From NCBI RefSeq assembly GCF_042657365.1, contig NZ_JBHSKT010000012.1:22793-86792 (forward strand): a DNA stretch of 64,000 nucleotides, written 5' to 3'. Below are positions 51,165-59,036 of the stretch, piece by piece (position 1 is the first letter of the stretch; the number at the start of each line of letters is the position of its first letter). Position numbers and translations under genes: made by a program. The notes under the pieces are model-generated. The model was not told the DNA's origin. It saw nothing but the letters and a program-made list of their open reading frames with translations, and did no database searches. This DNA comes from Adhaeribacter_A terreus (GTDB taxonomy: Bacteria; Bacteroidota; Bacteroidia; Cytophagales; Hymenobacteraceae).

Positions 51165-51860
51165 TTAAACCGCAAAATACGCTTCCAGTTCTTTCAGGGT
51201 ATCGGCGCTGGTGCGAATATCGTCTACGAGCTGACCTTTATTCAGAATTACAATGCGGTCGCAGACTTCGGTTACATGGTTGAGGTCGTGGCTGGAAATG
51301 AGCATGGTAAGTTGCTGCGTTTCTTTCAGTTCGCGGAGCAGATTCTTTAAACGTATCTGGGTAGTTGGGTCGAGGTTGGCAAAGGGTTCATCCAGAATTA
51401 ACAGCTGCGGCCCGATAAGCAAAGCGGCGGCAATGCCTACTTTTTTCTGATTTCCTTTACTCAGGTCGCGGATGTATTTGGGTTTGTCCAGAATTTCGTC
51501 GTTAAAAAAATCGCTGAATTTGCGGAGGCGTTCGGTTACTTCGGCTTTGTTGAGACCGTGCAGGCTGCCTACAAAATTGAAATATTCGTTCGGCGTCAAG
51601 TAATCGATCAGGAAGCCTTCGTCGAGGTAAGAACCGGTAAATTGCTTCCAGCTTTCCGATTGGCGCACATTTTCCTGCTGCAAAAGCACTTCGCCCTGCG
51701 ATGGCAAAACAAGGTCCAGAATCATGCGGAACAAGGTAGTTTTACCGGCGCCGTTGTTTCCGACCAGGCCAAAACTTTCGCCGCGCGCGATGCTCAGTTC
51801 CGGAATATTCAGCACCGTTACGCCTTTATAAACTTTCTGCAAACCGTTTACTGCAATCAT
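51165..51860 (-). CDS. ABC transporter ATP-binding protein
   Basis: Cytosolic ATPase: Walker A GNNGAGKTT, signature LSKGNQKKVG, Walker B LLILDEPFANLD, H-loop SSHDLNHV. The length of 231 and the lack of a fused permease fit an ABC-2-type system. The DUF5687 membrane protein 60 nt upstream on the same strand is the likely permease partner. Substrate unknown. Confidence 0.93.
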   Translation of the reverse strand: MIAVNGLQKVYKGVTVLNIPELSIARGESFGLVGNNGAGKTTLFRMILDLVLPSQGEVLLQQENVRQSESWKQFTGSYLDEGFLIDYLTPNEYFNFVGSLHGLNKAEVTERLRKFSDFFNDEILDKPKYIRDLSKGNQKKVGIAAALLIGPQLLILDEPFANLDPTTQIRLKNLLRELKETQQLTMLISSHDLNHVTEVCDRIVILNKGQLVDDIRTSADTLKELEAYFAV

Positions 51861-51890
51861 ATTTTTTTATTGTAAGCGTTAATATCTTTT

Positions 51891-51921
51891 TACTTTTTCG
51901 CCCTGAAACGATAGCGTTTTT
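51891..51921. repeat. GSTASCG element copy abutting a stop codon
   Basis: ACTTTTTCGCCCTG, core GAAACGATAGCGTTTT, then TTA (TAA stop of DUF5687). Confidence 0.9.
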
Positions 51922-53408
51922 TAAGCTACGCGGAAGGCCGCAGCCATTTTGTATTTCCGGGCATTTAACCGTTTAGCCAGTTTCTTCAGAATTGGTTTGT
52001 GAAACGCCAGGCCAATTATTCCCAAACCGCCCAAAGCCAGCAAGCCAAAATTTGTGTGTTCAAACATATAAAAAGGCAGATAAACCAGCACCGGGCCAAA
52101 CATTAAAGGCAAACTGATCAGAAACTGCGTTCCACCTGTTCCTTCCCAGTTAAAAGCCGAATTTTTGCTTAGGTCAATTTTTTTAGGTCCGTAAATGGCA
52201 ATCAGGAAGATGAGGTAAGCATTTACGCCAATGTTGTAGAGGTAAAGCGCAAAAAATATGGGCAGAAAATGCCAGTCTATAAAACCATAAAACAGCAGCA
52301 AAATCATAGATAGCGAACTTGCGCCAATAAAAAGCAGGAATTTGGAACGGTAATATTCGTAGGCACTAATATTCCGGGCCATGAGCATATCGAAATAATT
52401 GGCATCCCAGCTGTGCAGAAATTGCCCGTAGTAGATCATAAAAGCGCCGGTGGCTAAAACGCTTCCAAAAATGAATATAATAGAATTCGGCACATTATCT
52501 TCCCGCGATTCTTTCATAATAATCAGCAGCACACCATAGGCAACCATCATAAAAGACATCAGGAAAAGCGACCGCGGCCGTTTGTTGCGCCAGATCAGTT
52601 TCATTTCCAGAGCCAACAAGTTGCCGGCCGCGCCAAGCTTTTTCAGGAAGGCAAATTCGTGCACACTGGTCACTTTCGCTTCCGCGCTTTCCGGTTCGCT
52701 GATGTACATATTCCGGCGCAGCAACTGGTAATTTAACGCATACATGGCCGCCGGCAGAAGCAACAGTAAAACCCCGAAGGCTGGCTGCGCCAGCAAGGCA
52801 GCAAAGCTATTTCCGGTAAGCAACGAAAGCCTGAAAATGCCTTGATTTTCGAGCACAGCCAGCCCTATTAAAGCAATTGCCAGCAACAGAAAAACAACCG
52901 GCTTTAAAGTTAGCTGACGTTTCAGGTAAATGTTCAGGAAATTATTGCACAGCACCAGGCTTAGAAAACCGGCAACCCAGGCCAGCAACGGCAGCAATCC
53001 GTAGGCCGGTAAAATTATCCGGAAGGCAAAAGGCAGCGCCAGCAAAAGCGGCAACCCGTTAAAAAAGCTCAGCACCGATTTGTTCAGAATAAAATGGACC
53101 AGCTTGCTTTTTTTAACCGGCAAATGCAGGTAAGGCTGCACGGCCAGCACCGGCACCTGCTGTATAAAAAACCGCATCACCAGGTCAATGCCCAGGTAAT
53201 AAATAATGGCTTTATGAAACGTTAGCAATACATGCTGATCGGGCACCACTGCTTCCAGAATTTTATGGAGAAAGAAACCCAGCACGCCCACGTTCAGCAT
53301 CATAAAAACCGTCATGATGCCGATAATAATATTCATGACGAGGTTATTTTGCCAGGCCGCGGAGCGGGTAGCTTCTTTCCATTGGTGGGTAAATATCCAG
53401 GTAAGCAT
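51921..53408 (-). CDS. DUF5687 family membrane protein (ABC-2-like permease)
   Basis: From ATG 53408 the protein opens MLTWIFTHQWKEATRSAAWQ, the family's N-terminus. About twelve helices follow, with a cytosolic loop SEPESAEAKVTSVHEF and then LEMKLIWRNKRPRSLFLMSF, which repeats the N-terminal LFTHQWKE-type motif, as in two-fold ABC-2 permeases. The length of 495 is typical. Upstream in-frame codons to 53555 are not protein-like and hit a repeat element. Pairs with the ATPase at 51165. Confidence 0.88.
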   Translation of the reverse strand: MLTWIFTHQWKEATRSAAWQNNLVMNIIIGIMTVFMMLNVGVLGFFLHKILEAVVPDQHVLLTFHKAIIYYLGIDLVMRFFIQQVPVLAVQPYLHLPVKKSKLVHFILNKSVLSFFNGLPLLLALPFAFRIILPAYGLLPLLAWVAGFLSLVLCNNFLNIYLKRQLTLKPVVFLLLAIALIGLAVLENQGIFRLSLLTGNSFAALLAQPAFGVLLLLLPAAMYALNYQLLRRNMYISEPESAEAKVTSVHEFAFLKKLGAAGNLLALEMKLIWRNKRPRSLFLMSFMMVAYGVLLIIMKESREDNVPNSIIFIFGSVLATGAFMIYYGQFLHSWDANYFDMLMARNISAYEYYRSKFLLFIGASSLSMILLLFYGFIDWHFLPIFFALYLYNIGVNAYLIFLIAIYGPKKIDLSKNSAFNWEGTGGTQFLISLPLMFGPVLVYLPFYMFEHTNFGLLALGGLGIIGLAFHKPILKKLAKRLNARKYKMAAAFRVA

Positions 53409-53556
53409 CGTGGTTTCGGAATGTTGGCATGCGCCCAATTCCAGGGCAAACACGCGCAAAAGGTTATTAACAGGAATACAAATTAAGAAAAAACGAACGA
53501 TTAACAAAAAACACAACTGTAAAACCCCGTTTCCGTTTGCGCTCTCACCAATCATG

Positions 53557-53588
53557 AGTTTTTGCGGTTAAAAGCATAGCGTTTTTTT
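53557..53588. repeat. GSTASCG element copy
   Basis: AGTTTTTGCGGTT, core AAAAGCATAGCGTTTTT. Its final TTTTG may act as the -33 of the promoter at 53612. Confidence 0.88.
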
Positions 53589-53611
53589 TGCAGAAAGCTT
53601 CAGGAATTAAC

Positions 53612-53619
53612 TATCTTTG
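53612..53619 (+). promoter_or_regulatory. -7 promoter box for the 53719 lipoprotein gene
   Basis: TATCTTTG with TTTTG (53586-53590) 21 nt upstream, about 100 nt before the ATG. Confidence 0.5.
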
Positions 53620-53718
53620 AAAGGCGTTCAGTTTCAGGCCAATAAAAACCTGTGCCAAACGTTCATACTTTTTAAACAAAATCAGAACCCGGCCTGAAGC
53701 CACCCAATTACCATTCGC

Positions 53719-54198
53719 ATGAAATTTACTTCCCAGTTTTTAGTTGTTGCTTCGGCCGTTTGCCTTTTGGCTTGTTCACAGGAAAACAACAATACCACCA
53801 CCGAAACCGCCAGCGCCGAAGATATTACTTCCACAGCAGTTGCACCGGCAACTACGCCAGATACAAACGTGAACGCAATGCAGCAAATGGCAGATATGGC
53901 TGTTGGGAACGATCCTTCGACCACGCAACCAACTGCCGCTGGTATGAACCCGCCGCACGGTCAGCCGGGCCATCGCTGCGACATTGAAGTAGGAGCGCCT
54001 TTAAATTCAGCGCCAAATGTAAGCGCCACTCCAAACAACGCCAACCCAACCATAAATGCAGCGCCGCCGGCCAATAATACTTCTTCCCCGGTTTTTACAG
54101 CGCCTGCCACACAACCAACCGCTGCCGGCATGAACCCGCCGCACGGTCAGCCGGGCCACGATTGCGCTATTCCGGTTGGTGCGCCGCTAAAAAAATAA
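53719..54198 (+). CDS. Lipoprotein with two GMNPPHGQPGH repeats
   Basis: Lipobox CLLACS (Cys about 20), then a Thr/Ala-rich spacer. Two near-identical blocks of about 23 residues at about 74-97 and 135-158, each reading TAAGMNPPHGQPGHxCxIxVGAPL, joined by an Asn/Pro/Ala-rich linker. The HGxPGHxC cluster of two His and one Cys per repeat looks metal-binding. The motif also ends other Bacteroidota proteins I recall, but its function is not known to me. Envelope-anchored by inference. Confidence 0.75.
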   Translation: MKFTSQFLVVASAVCLLACSQENNNTTTETASAEDITSTAVAPATTPDTNVNAMQQMADMAVGNDPSTTQPTAAGMNPPHGQPGHRCDIEVGAPLNSAPNVSATPNNANPTINAAPPANNTSSPVFTAPATQPTAAGMNPPHGQPGHDCAIPVGAPLKK

Positions 54199-54226
54199 AC
54201 GCCGTTCGTTATTCCTGAAAACCCTG

Positions 54227-54271
54227 AGTCAGTACCTGTTAACCTTAATTATGGCAGGCACTGACTTTTTT
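54227..54271 (+). terminator. Terminator whose T-tract is a repeat arm
   Basis: AGTCAGTACCTG / CAGGCACTGACT stem (one mismatch), then TTTTTT, which is also the left arm of the element at 54263. Confidence 0.85.
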
Positions 54272-54292
54272 CGCTCAAAATCATAGCGTTTT
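54263..54292. repeat. GSTASCG element copy fused to a terminator
   Basis: GACTTTTTTCGCTC, core AAAATCATAGCGTTTT. Confidence 0.88.
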
Positions 54293-54397
54293 GACTATAA
54301 AAATAAACATATAACCATACAAACCTTATTGGCGTTATAGTAACTGCCGGCATTTTGCCATTTTAGTTTGAACCCAAAAGCCGGCTAAGCTTTAAAC

Positions 54398-55888
54398 ATG
54401 AATCCCGAATCTGACATAAAGAATATTCGTTTTCAGAAGATGGTAGCGGAAATAGAAGATTACGCTATTTTGCTTCTGGATCAGGATGGCTACATTGAGA
54501 ACTGGAATAAGGGTGCCGAAAAGATCAAAGGTTATAAAGCCCGCGAAATCATCGGCAAGAACTTCAGTAACTTTTATACGCCTGAAGACCAGGCCAAAGG
54601 GCTGCCGGCTAAATTACTGGCCGAAGCCCGGGCTAAAGGCTCGGTGCGGCACGAAGGCTGGCGCGTGAAAAAGAACGGCGAAAGATTCTGGGGAAACGTG
54701 GTTATTACGGCCATTCACGGCGATGATAATACAGTGATCGGGTTTACGAAAGTAACCCGCGACATGACCGAGAAAAAGCTTGCGGAAGAAAACCTGCGGC
54801 GCAGCGAAGACCGTTACCATAAAATGGTTGCCGAAATTCAGGATTACGCCATTCTGCTGATGGATGTAAATGGCAAAGTAGAGAACTGGAACAAAGGCGC
54901 CGAACGCATAAAAGGCTACAAGGCCAGCGAAGTTACCGGCAAACACTTCAGTATATTTTACACGCCTGAAGACCTGGCCAACCAAAAACCCCAGCGCTTA
55001 CTGGAAAGGGCCATTAAAAACGGCCGGGCTCAGGACGAAGGCTGGCGCTTACGCAAAGATGGCACTGCTTTCTGGGCCAACGTAACCATTACGGCGCTGC
55101 ACAACGACGAGGGCGAAATTACCGGTTTTTCAAAAGTAACCCGCGACCTTACCGAGATAAAAAAAGCGGAAGCTACGCTGCTCAACATGCAACGCATAGA
55201 AGCCCGCAACGACGAACTGGAGCAACTTACCTACATTACCTCGCACGACCTGCAGGAACCGCTTCGCAATATCAGCAGCTTTATTGATGTTTTCCGGGAA
55301 GAATACGGCCAAAAGCTCGACGATACCGGCCAGGAAATGCTGCAGTTCATTAAAACCGCAACTACCCGCATGAGCGAGCTGATAAACGGTTTGCTCGATT
55401 ATGGCCGCCTTGGCCGAAATGCCGAAGCCACGGAAATAAATACGCAGGAAGTTGTGGATGAAATCTGTGCTGACCTCAGTACGCTGATAAGGGAAACGGG
55501 CGCAGAAATTAAAATTCAACCTTTACCCATTATATTTGGCTACCGAACTGAATTCAGGCTCTTGCTGCAAAACCTGATCAGTAATGCTATCAAATTCCGG
55601 AAACCAAACGTACAACCCCTGGTAGAAGTAAGTGCAGAACTGATACAGGACAAATGGAGATTTGCGGTAAAAGACAACGGCATTGGTATAGAACCGCAAT
55701 ACCTCGACCGCATTTTCCTGATCTTTCAGCGCCTGCATAGCAGCCGGCAGTACGAAGGCAGCGGTATAGGGCTGGCACATTGCAAACGCATTGCAGCCCT
55801 GCACCACGGCGACCTTTGGGTAACTTCGGAACCGGGCACAGGCAGTACATTTTATTTTACGATCAACACAAACAACTTTTCGCTTTGA
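54398..55888 (+). CDS. Sensor histidine kinase with two near-identical PAS domains
   Basis: PAS1 (about 12-128) and PAS2 (about 138-258) share long identical runs (DYAILL, ENWNKGAE, IKGYKA, FYTPEDxA, GFxKVTRD), so they arose by internal duplication. The HisKA domain has the phospho-acceptor His in TYITSHDLQEPLRNIS. The ATPase domain has the N-box LLLQNLISNAIKF, G1 VKDNGIGIEP, and the F/G2 boxes LIFQRLHSSRQYEGSGIGL. No transmembrane helix, so it is cytosolic. The stop overlaps the next start (TTGA), coupling it to the response regulator. Confidence 0.95.
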   Translation: MNPESDIKNIRFQKMVAEIEDYAILLLDQDGYIENWNKGAEKIKGYKAREIIGKNFSNFYTPEDQAKGLPAKLLAEARAKGSVRHEGWRVKKNGERFWGNVVITAIHGDDNTVIGFTKVTRDMTEKKLAEENLRRSEDRYHKMVAEIQDYAILLMDVNGKVENWNKGAERIKGYKASEVTGKHFSIFYTPEDLANQKPQRLLERAIKNGRAQDEGWRLRKDGTAFWANVTITALHNDEGEITGFSKVTRDLTEIKKAEATLLNMQRIEARNDELEQLTYITSHDLQEPLRNISSFIDVFREEYGQKLDDTGQEMLQFIKTATTRMSELINGLLDYGRLGRNAEATEINTQEVVDEICADLSTLIRETGAEIKIQPLPIIFGYRTEFRLLLQNLISNAIKFRKPNVQPLVEVSAELIQDKWRFAVKDNGIGIEPQYLDRIFLIFQRLHSSRQYEGSGIGLAHCKRIAALHHGDLWVTSEPGTGSTFYFTINTNNFSL

Positions 55889-56310
55889 GAAAGATAAACG
55901 GCTTAGATTTTATTTTATTGGTGGATGACGACGATGCGACCAACTACCTGAACCAGCGCGTGATCCGGAAAGCGGACATTAATACCACGGTTGAAGTTGC
56001 CGTTAACGGCCGGGAAGCGCTCGAATTTCTGACCAACAGCGGCAAATTTACTAATAACCAAACCTTGCCCCAGGCAGGTCTTATTTTCCTGGACATAAAC
56101 ATGCCAGGTATGAACGGCTGGGAATTTCTGGAAGCCTACAAAAAGCTGCCCGAAGACCAGACCCGCAAAATAAAAGTGCTGATGCTTACCACCAGCATTA
56201 ATCCCGACGAAGAAAAAAGGGCCATCGATATTCCGGAAGTAAAAGGCTTTATTCATAAACCGCTTACTGCCGAAAAACTGGAAAGAGCCATTAACGTGTA
56301 CGTTTTCTAA
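55885..56310 (+). CDS. Single-domain response regulator (Rcp1-like)
   Basis: Starts at TTG 55885, overlapping the kinase stop as TTGA; a start upstream would run inside the kinase gene. Receiver features: FILLVDDDDATNYLNQ (acidic pocket), phospho-acceptor Asp in GLIFLDINMPGMNGWEF, MLTTS, and KPL near the end. It has no output domain. This is the cognate partner of the PAS kinase and probably relays phosphate on. The length of 141 is typical of Rcp1-type regulators. Confidence 0.9.
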   Translation: MRKINGLDFILLVDDDDATNYLNQRVIRKADINTTVEVAVNGREALEFLTNSGKFTNNQTLPQAGLIFLDINMPGMNGWEFLEAYKKLPEDQTRKIKVLMLTTSINPDEEKRAIDIPEVKGFIHKPLTAEKLERAINVYVF

Positions 56311-56316
56311 GAACCG

Positions 56317-56345
56317 AAAACGGTATTGTTTTTGGCCTGAAAACT
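56317..56345. repeat. GSTASCG element copy 6 nt after a stop
   Basis: Core AAAACGGTATTGTTTT, 7 nt, GAAAACT. Confidence 0.85.
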
Positions 56346-56537
56346 ACAACCTTTACGTGGTAGTAAACTTTTTATTTGCTCTGAACCTCAGTATTACAGC
56401 AGGCAACTAATTGTGCACGGTTAAGAATAATTTTTCCCTGGCTTTGGAATTGATCTTTCCTGAAGTTCTTAAACCGATATTCAAGCTGTAATCTGTTAAG
56501 AAATTGCTTATATTGGGCTAAACTTAAGCCTGAACTT

Positions 56538-57032
56538 ATGAAGTTACGATTTTTACCTGTTATCTGCCTGGCTGCCTTTTCTTTACTTTCCGGCTGCAGC
56601 AAAAACGACGACGACACTTCTGACAACCCAACCCCAACCGAAACAACTTCTTTTAAGGCCGTAATTGACGGCTCGAATTGGGAAGCTGCAAACCACAACA
56701 CCGCTGTTTCCGGCGGACTTTTCGGGTTGTATGGCAACGACAATGCAGGACGGCAACTTATTATCAGCACCGATGCAATTACTAAAACCGGCAATTATAC
56801 TTCCGGCAGCCTGTCTTACGTTTTGCCTCACAGCGACGGTAGCACATCCCGCTGGACTGGTTTTCTGAGCGACAGCACTGTGAACAAATTAACGATCACC
56901 AGTTACGACCCGACCACTAAAAAAATATCCGGCACGTTCCAGTTTAAAGGAGGCCGGGTTTTTGGAGCTACCACCGAACCCGATTCTGTAAATGTTATGA
57001 ATGGCACGTTTACCGGCATAAGATTACCGTAA
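56538..57032 (+). CDS. Hypothetical lipoprotein (DUF6252-like)
   Basis: Lipobox LLSGCS (Cys about 20), then an acidic linker (KNDDDTSDNPTPTE). The body FKAVIDGSNWEAAN ... RQLIISTDAITKTGNYTSG ... KISGTFQFKG is an open beta-barrel or sandwich type seen in DUF6252 proteins. Length 164. Envelope, role unknown. A terminator with a repeat core in its loop follows. Confidence 0.75.
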   Translation: MKLRFLPVICLAAFSLLSGCSKNDDDTSDNPTPTETTSFKAVIDGSNWEAANHNTAVSGGLFGLYGNDNAGRQLIISTDAITKTGNYTSGSLSYVLPHSDGSTSRWTGFLSDSTVNKLTITSYDPTTKKISGTFQFKGGRVFGATTEPDSVNVMNGTFTGIRLP

Positions 57033-57042
57033 ACTCGATCTT

Positions 57043-57071
57043 AGTTTTTAACCTGAAAGAGCTACCGTTTT
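57043..57071. repeat. GSTASCG element copy in a terminator loop
   Basis: AGTTTTTAACCTG, core AAAGAGCTACCGTTTT. The core lies within the loop of the adjacent hairpin. Confidence 0.87.
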
Positions 57072-57088
57072 GGCAGCTCTTTTTTTAT
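57056..57088 (+). terminator. Intrinsic terminator with a repeat core in its loop
   Basis: AAAGAGCT / AGCTCTTT stem, loop ACCGTTTTGGC, T-tract. Confidence 0.87.
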
Positions 57089-57254
57089 TTACAGGCATCA
57101 CGTTTTCACGGATTCTTTTCTTGCACAAGTACATTTAAAAAGTCTGAACAAAAATCAATTATCAGCTCATTTACAAATATTTACAGCAATATTATCCTTT
57201 ACAACCAAGTCTTATTATCCGGATTTATGGTTTTTACTATAGTAGTGCTACTCA

Positions 57255-57262
57255 TACCTTTG
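57255..57262 (+). promoter_or_regulatory. -7 promoter box for the DUF2238 gene
   Basis: TACCTTTG, 37 nt before the ATG. A GTAGTGCTAC palindrome lies just upstream and could be an operator. Confidence 0.6.
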
Positions 57263-57299
57263 GAGCATTCAACCTTACAAACTAAAACCGGAAATAATC

Positions 57300-57959
57300 A
57301 TGACTTTTACCAACGCAATTTCTACCTACCGCACGCCTGCGCTTAAAAACTTTTGCCTGCAAACCTGCGCCATTGTTTTCGGCGTTATCTGGGCAAACTC
57401 CTATATTGGCACCACCGATCTACCGAACTGGCTGTTAGAAAATGTTTTGGTTTTTGGCTTTGTGGCAGCACTGCTTTTTACTTATAAAAAACACCAGTTC
57501 AGCGACCTGAGTTACCTGCTTATTTGCGTTTATTTATGCCTGCACGTGTACGGCGCCAAACATTCTTACGCCGAAAACCCCTTGGGTTACTGGTTGCAGG
57601 AAACTTTCCAGACTTCACGCAACCATTACGACCGCATTGTCCATTTCAGCTTCGGTTTTTTGCTGGCTTACCCGATGCGCGAAGTTTTTCTGAAAGGCTT
57701 TCAATTTCCGAAATGGGTGGCGTGGCTTTTACCAATTGAAATTGTGCTTTCGGTGAGCGGATTTTATGAACTGATCGAGTGGGCCGTGGCTGAACTTTTC
57801 TTTCCGGCGCAGGGCGTTTCGTACCTCGGCACGCAAGGCGACATGTGGGATGCACAAAAAGATATTTTCATAGCTTTTTCCGGCGCTATTCTGGCAACTA
57901 CCATTGTTTCAGTTCTGAAAACGGTATTAAAAATTCAGGAAAAACCCGAAGCGAGCTAA
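57300..57959 (+). CDS. DUF2238 (YjdF-like) membrane protein
   Basis: Six hydrophobic helices. The diagnostic stretch RIVHFSFGFLLAYPMREVFLK, then SGFYELIEWAVAELFFP and LGTQGDMWDAQKDIFIAFSGA matches the YjdF family, a conserved inner-membrane protein of unknown function. The length of 219 is typical. The C-terminal 15 codons (LKTVLKIQEKPEAS) include a degenerate repeat core (57918-57945). Confidence 0.88.
   Translation: MTFTNAISTYRTPALKNFCLQTCAIVFGVIWANSYIGTTDLPNWLLENVLVFGFVAALLFTYKKHQFSDLSYLLICVYLCLHVYGAKHSYAENPLGYWLQETFQTSRNHYDRIVHFSFGFLLAYPMREVFLKGFQFPKWVAWLLPIEIVLSVSGFYELIEWAVAELFFPAQGVSYLGTQGDMWDAQKDIFIAFSGAILATTIVSVLKTVLKIQEKPEAS
57918..57945. repeat. Degenerate GSTASCG core inside the DUF2238 3' end
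   Basis: AAAACGGTATTAAAAA, 8 nt, AAAAACCC: it encodes part of the C-terminus. Confidence 0.45.
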
Positions 57960-58014
57960 AAAGTCGGTCTCTGTTGCTTATAAAACGCCAGGCAAGAGAA
58001 AATCCAGCTTTAAA

Positions 58015-58359
58015 TTACGCTTTACTGGAAATCCGGATAAAGCCTTTATCGAACACTTTTTTGCCGGTAAAGGCATCGGTTTCGTACCAGATATCTGCGG
58101 TGTAAACCGGCGTTTTATAGGTAGTTACAAATTCGGTGGTGCCGTTAATTTCTTTGTAATCGGTTATCATTTCGTAGCCTGTTGCCAGTGCTTTGTTGTG
58201 CGCTTCTTCTTCATCGTCGAATTCCTCGAGAAAACGGTTGTAAACCTGGTGGTATTGGTCGGTTATGGCTTCGTATAAACGCTGCAACTGCGACGTTTCG
58301 AAATCCATAAAACCTTCTTCGTCTTTGGTCCAGGTGCCTTGCATTTCCATCTTTTCCAT
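58015..58359 (-). CDS. Hypothetical protein, 114 residues
   Basis: From ATG 58359 (MEKMEMQGTWTKDEEGFMDF). Acidic and helical in the middle (YHQVYNRFLEEFDDEEEAHNKALATGYEMI), then beta-like (FVTTYKTPVYTADIWYETDAFTGKKVFDKGFIRI). A GTG eight codons upstream overlaps the neighbouring gene and is less likely. It follows the 58368 gene by 8 nt on the same strand, so it is probably an operon. No known family. Confidence 0.6.
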   Translation of the reverse strand: MEKMEMQGTWTKDEEGFMDFETSQLQRLYEAITDQYHQVYNRFLEEFDDEEEAHNKALATGYEMITDYKEINGTTEFVTTYKTPVYTADIWYETDAFTGKKVFDKGFIRISSKA

Positions 58360-58367
58360 TTCCGAAA

Positions 58368-58673
58368 TTAATCTTCCAGGCACCAGCCGGTAAATTCGTT
58401 TTTGTGCGTATCATGAAAAACTACCAGCGTTTTTTCGGTGGGTTCGCCTTCGTCTAAAACCTGGAATTCGTAATAAAGCAGCCCGTTTTCGTCGTGATCA
58501 TCGTCGGAAGTATTGCTTTTTTCTTCATCCATGATCAGGTTATCGCCGGTTATTATCATTGGTTCATGCACAAAAACTTCCGGCGGATTCAGATATTTGG
58601 TAGTGTTGTAAATAATGCAATCGCTTGCTTTGAGCAGTTCAATATTGCCAATTACCCGGATCATGTTTTCCAT
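58368..58673 (-). CDS. Hypothetical protein, 101 residues
   Basis: MENMIRVIGNIELLKASDCI; beta-rich start (CIIYNTTKYLNPPEVFVHEPMIITGDN), a very acidic stretch (MDEEKSNTSDDDHDENG) and a C-terminal FHDTHKNEFTGWCLED. No signal or membrane segment. First of a two-gene unit with 58015. No known family. Confidence 0.6.
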   Translation of the reverse strand: MENMIRVIGNIELLKASDCIIYNTTKYLNPPEVFVHEPMIITGDNLIMDEEKSNTSDDDHDENGLLYYEFQVLDEGEPTEKTLVVFHDTHKNEFTGWCLED

Positions 58674-58737
58674 GCTGCAAGGTAGCTGTTTTTGTCTGAA
58701 TCACGGATTTATGGAATTTTGGAATTTCGCAAAAATT

Positions 58738-58940
58738 AACCACCCCCGGCCCCTCCTTGAAAAAAGGAGGGGAGCTGCTTTCTGCTGCATTTTAACTGTA
58801 GTAGTTTTTATTCCGGCTTTTCTGAAAAGAAAACGCTATCCTTTCTGGCTCAAAAACTCAAAAGAAGCAGGAGGCTAAAGCTCCCCTCCTTAGCAAGTCG
58901 TAGATCCCGAAGCATTTCGGGAGAGGGGTTCGGGGTGGTT
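58738..58940. repeat. MITE-like inverted repeat with AACCACCCC ends
   Basis: The left end AACCACCCCCGGCCCCTCC is mirrored at the right by GGAGAGGGGTTCGGGGTGGTT. Inner arms GGAGGGGAGCTG and AGCTCCCCTCC also pair. A GSTASCG element (58830-58858) lies near its centre. Confidence 0.8.
58830..58858. repeat. GSTASCG element copy inside a larger inverted repeat
   Basis: Core AAAACGCTATCCTTTC, 6 nt, AAAAACT. A degenerate copy (AAAATGCTATGC ... AAAAAACTC) follows at 58960-58989. Confidence 0.85.
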
Positions 58941-59036
58941 ATTTCACGTTTGCGTAGTAAAAAATGCTATGCAAAAACCTCAAAAAACTCCCCTATCTTA
59001 CAACTCTAAAAACCAACATTCCGCCCAACCTCAAAA

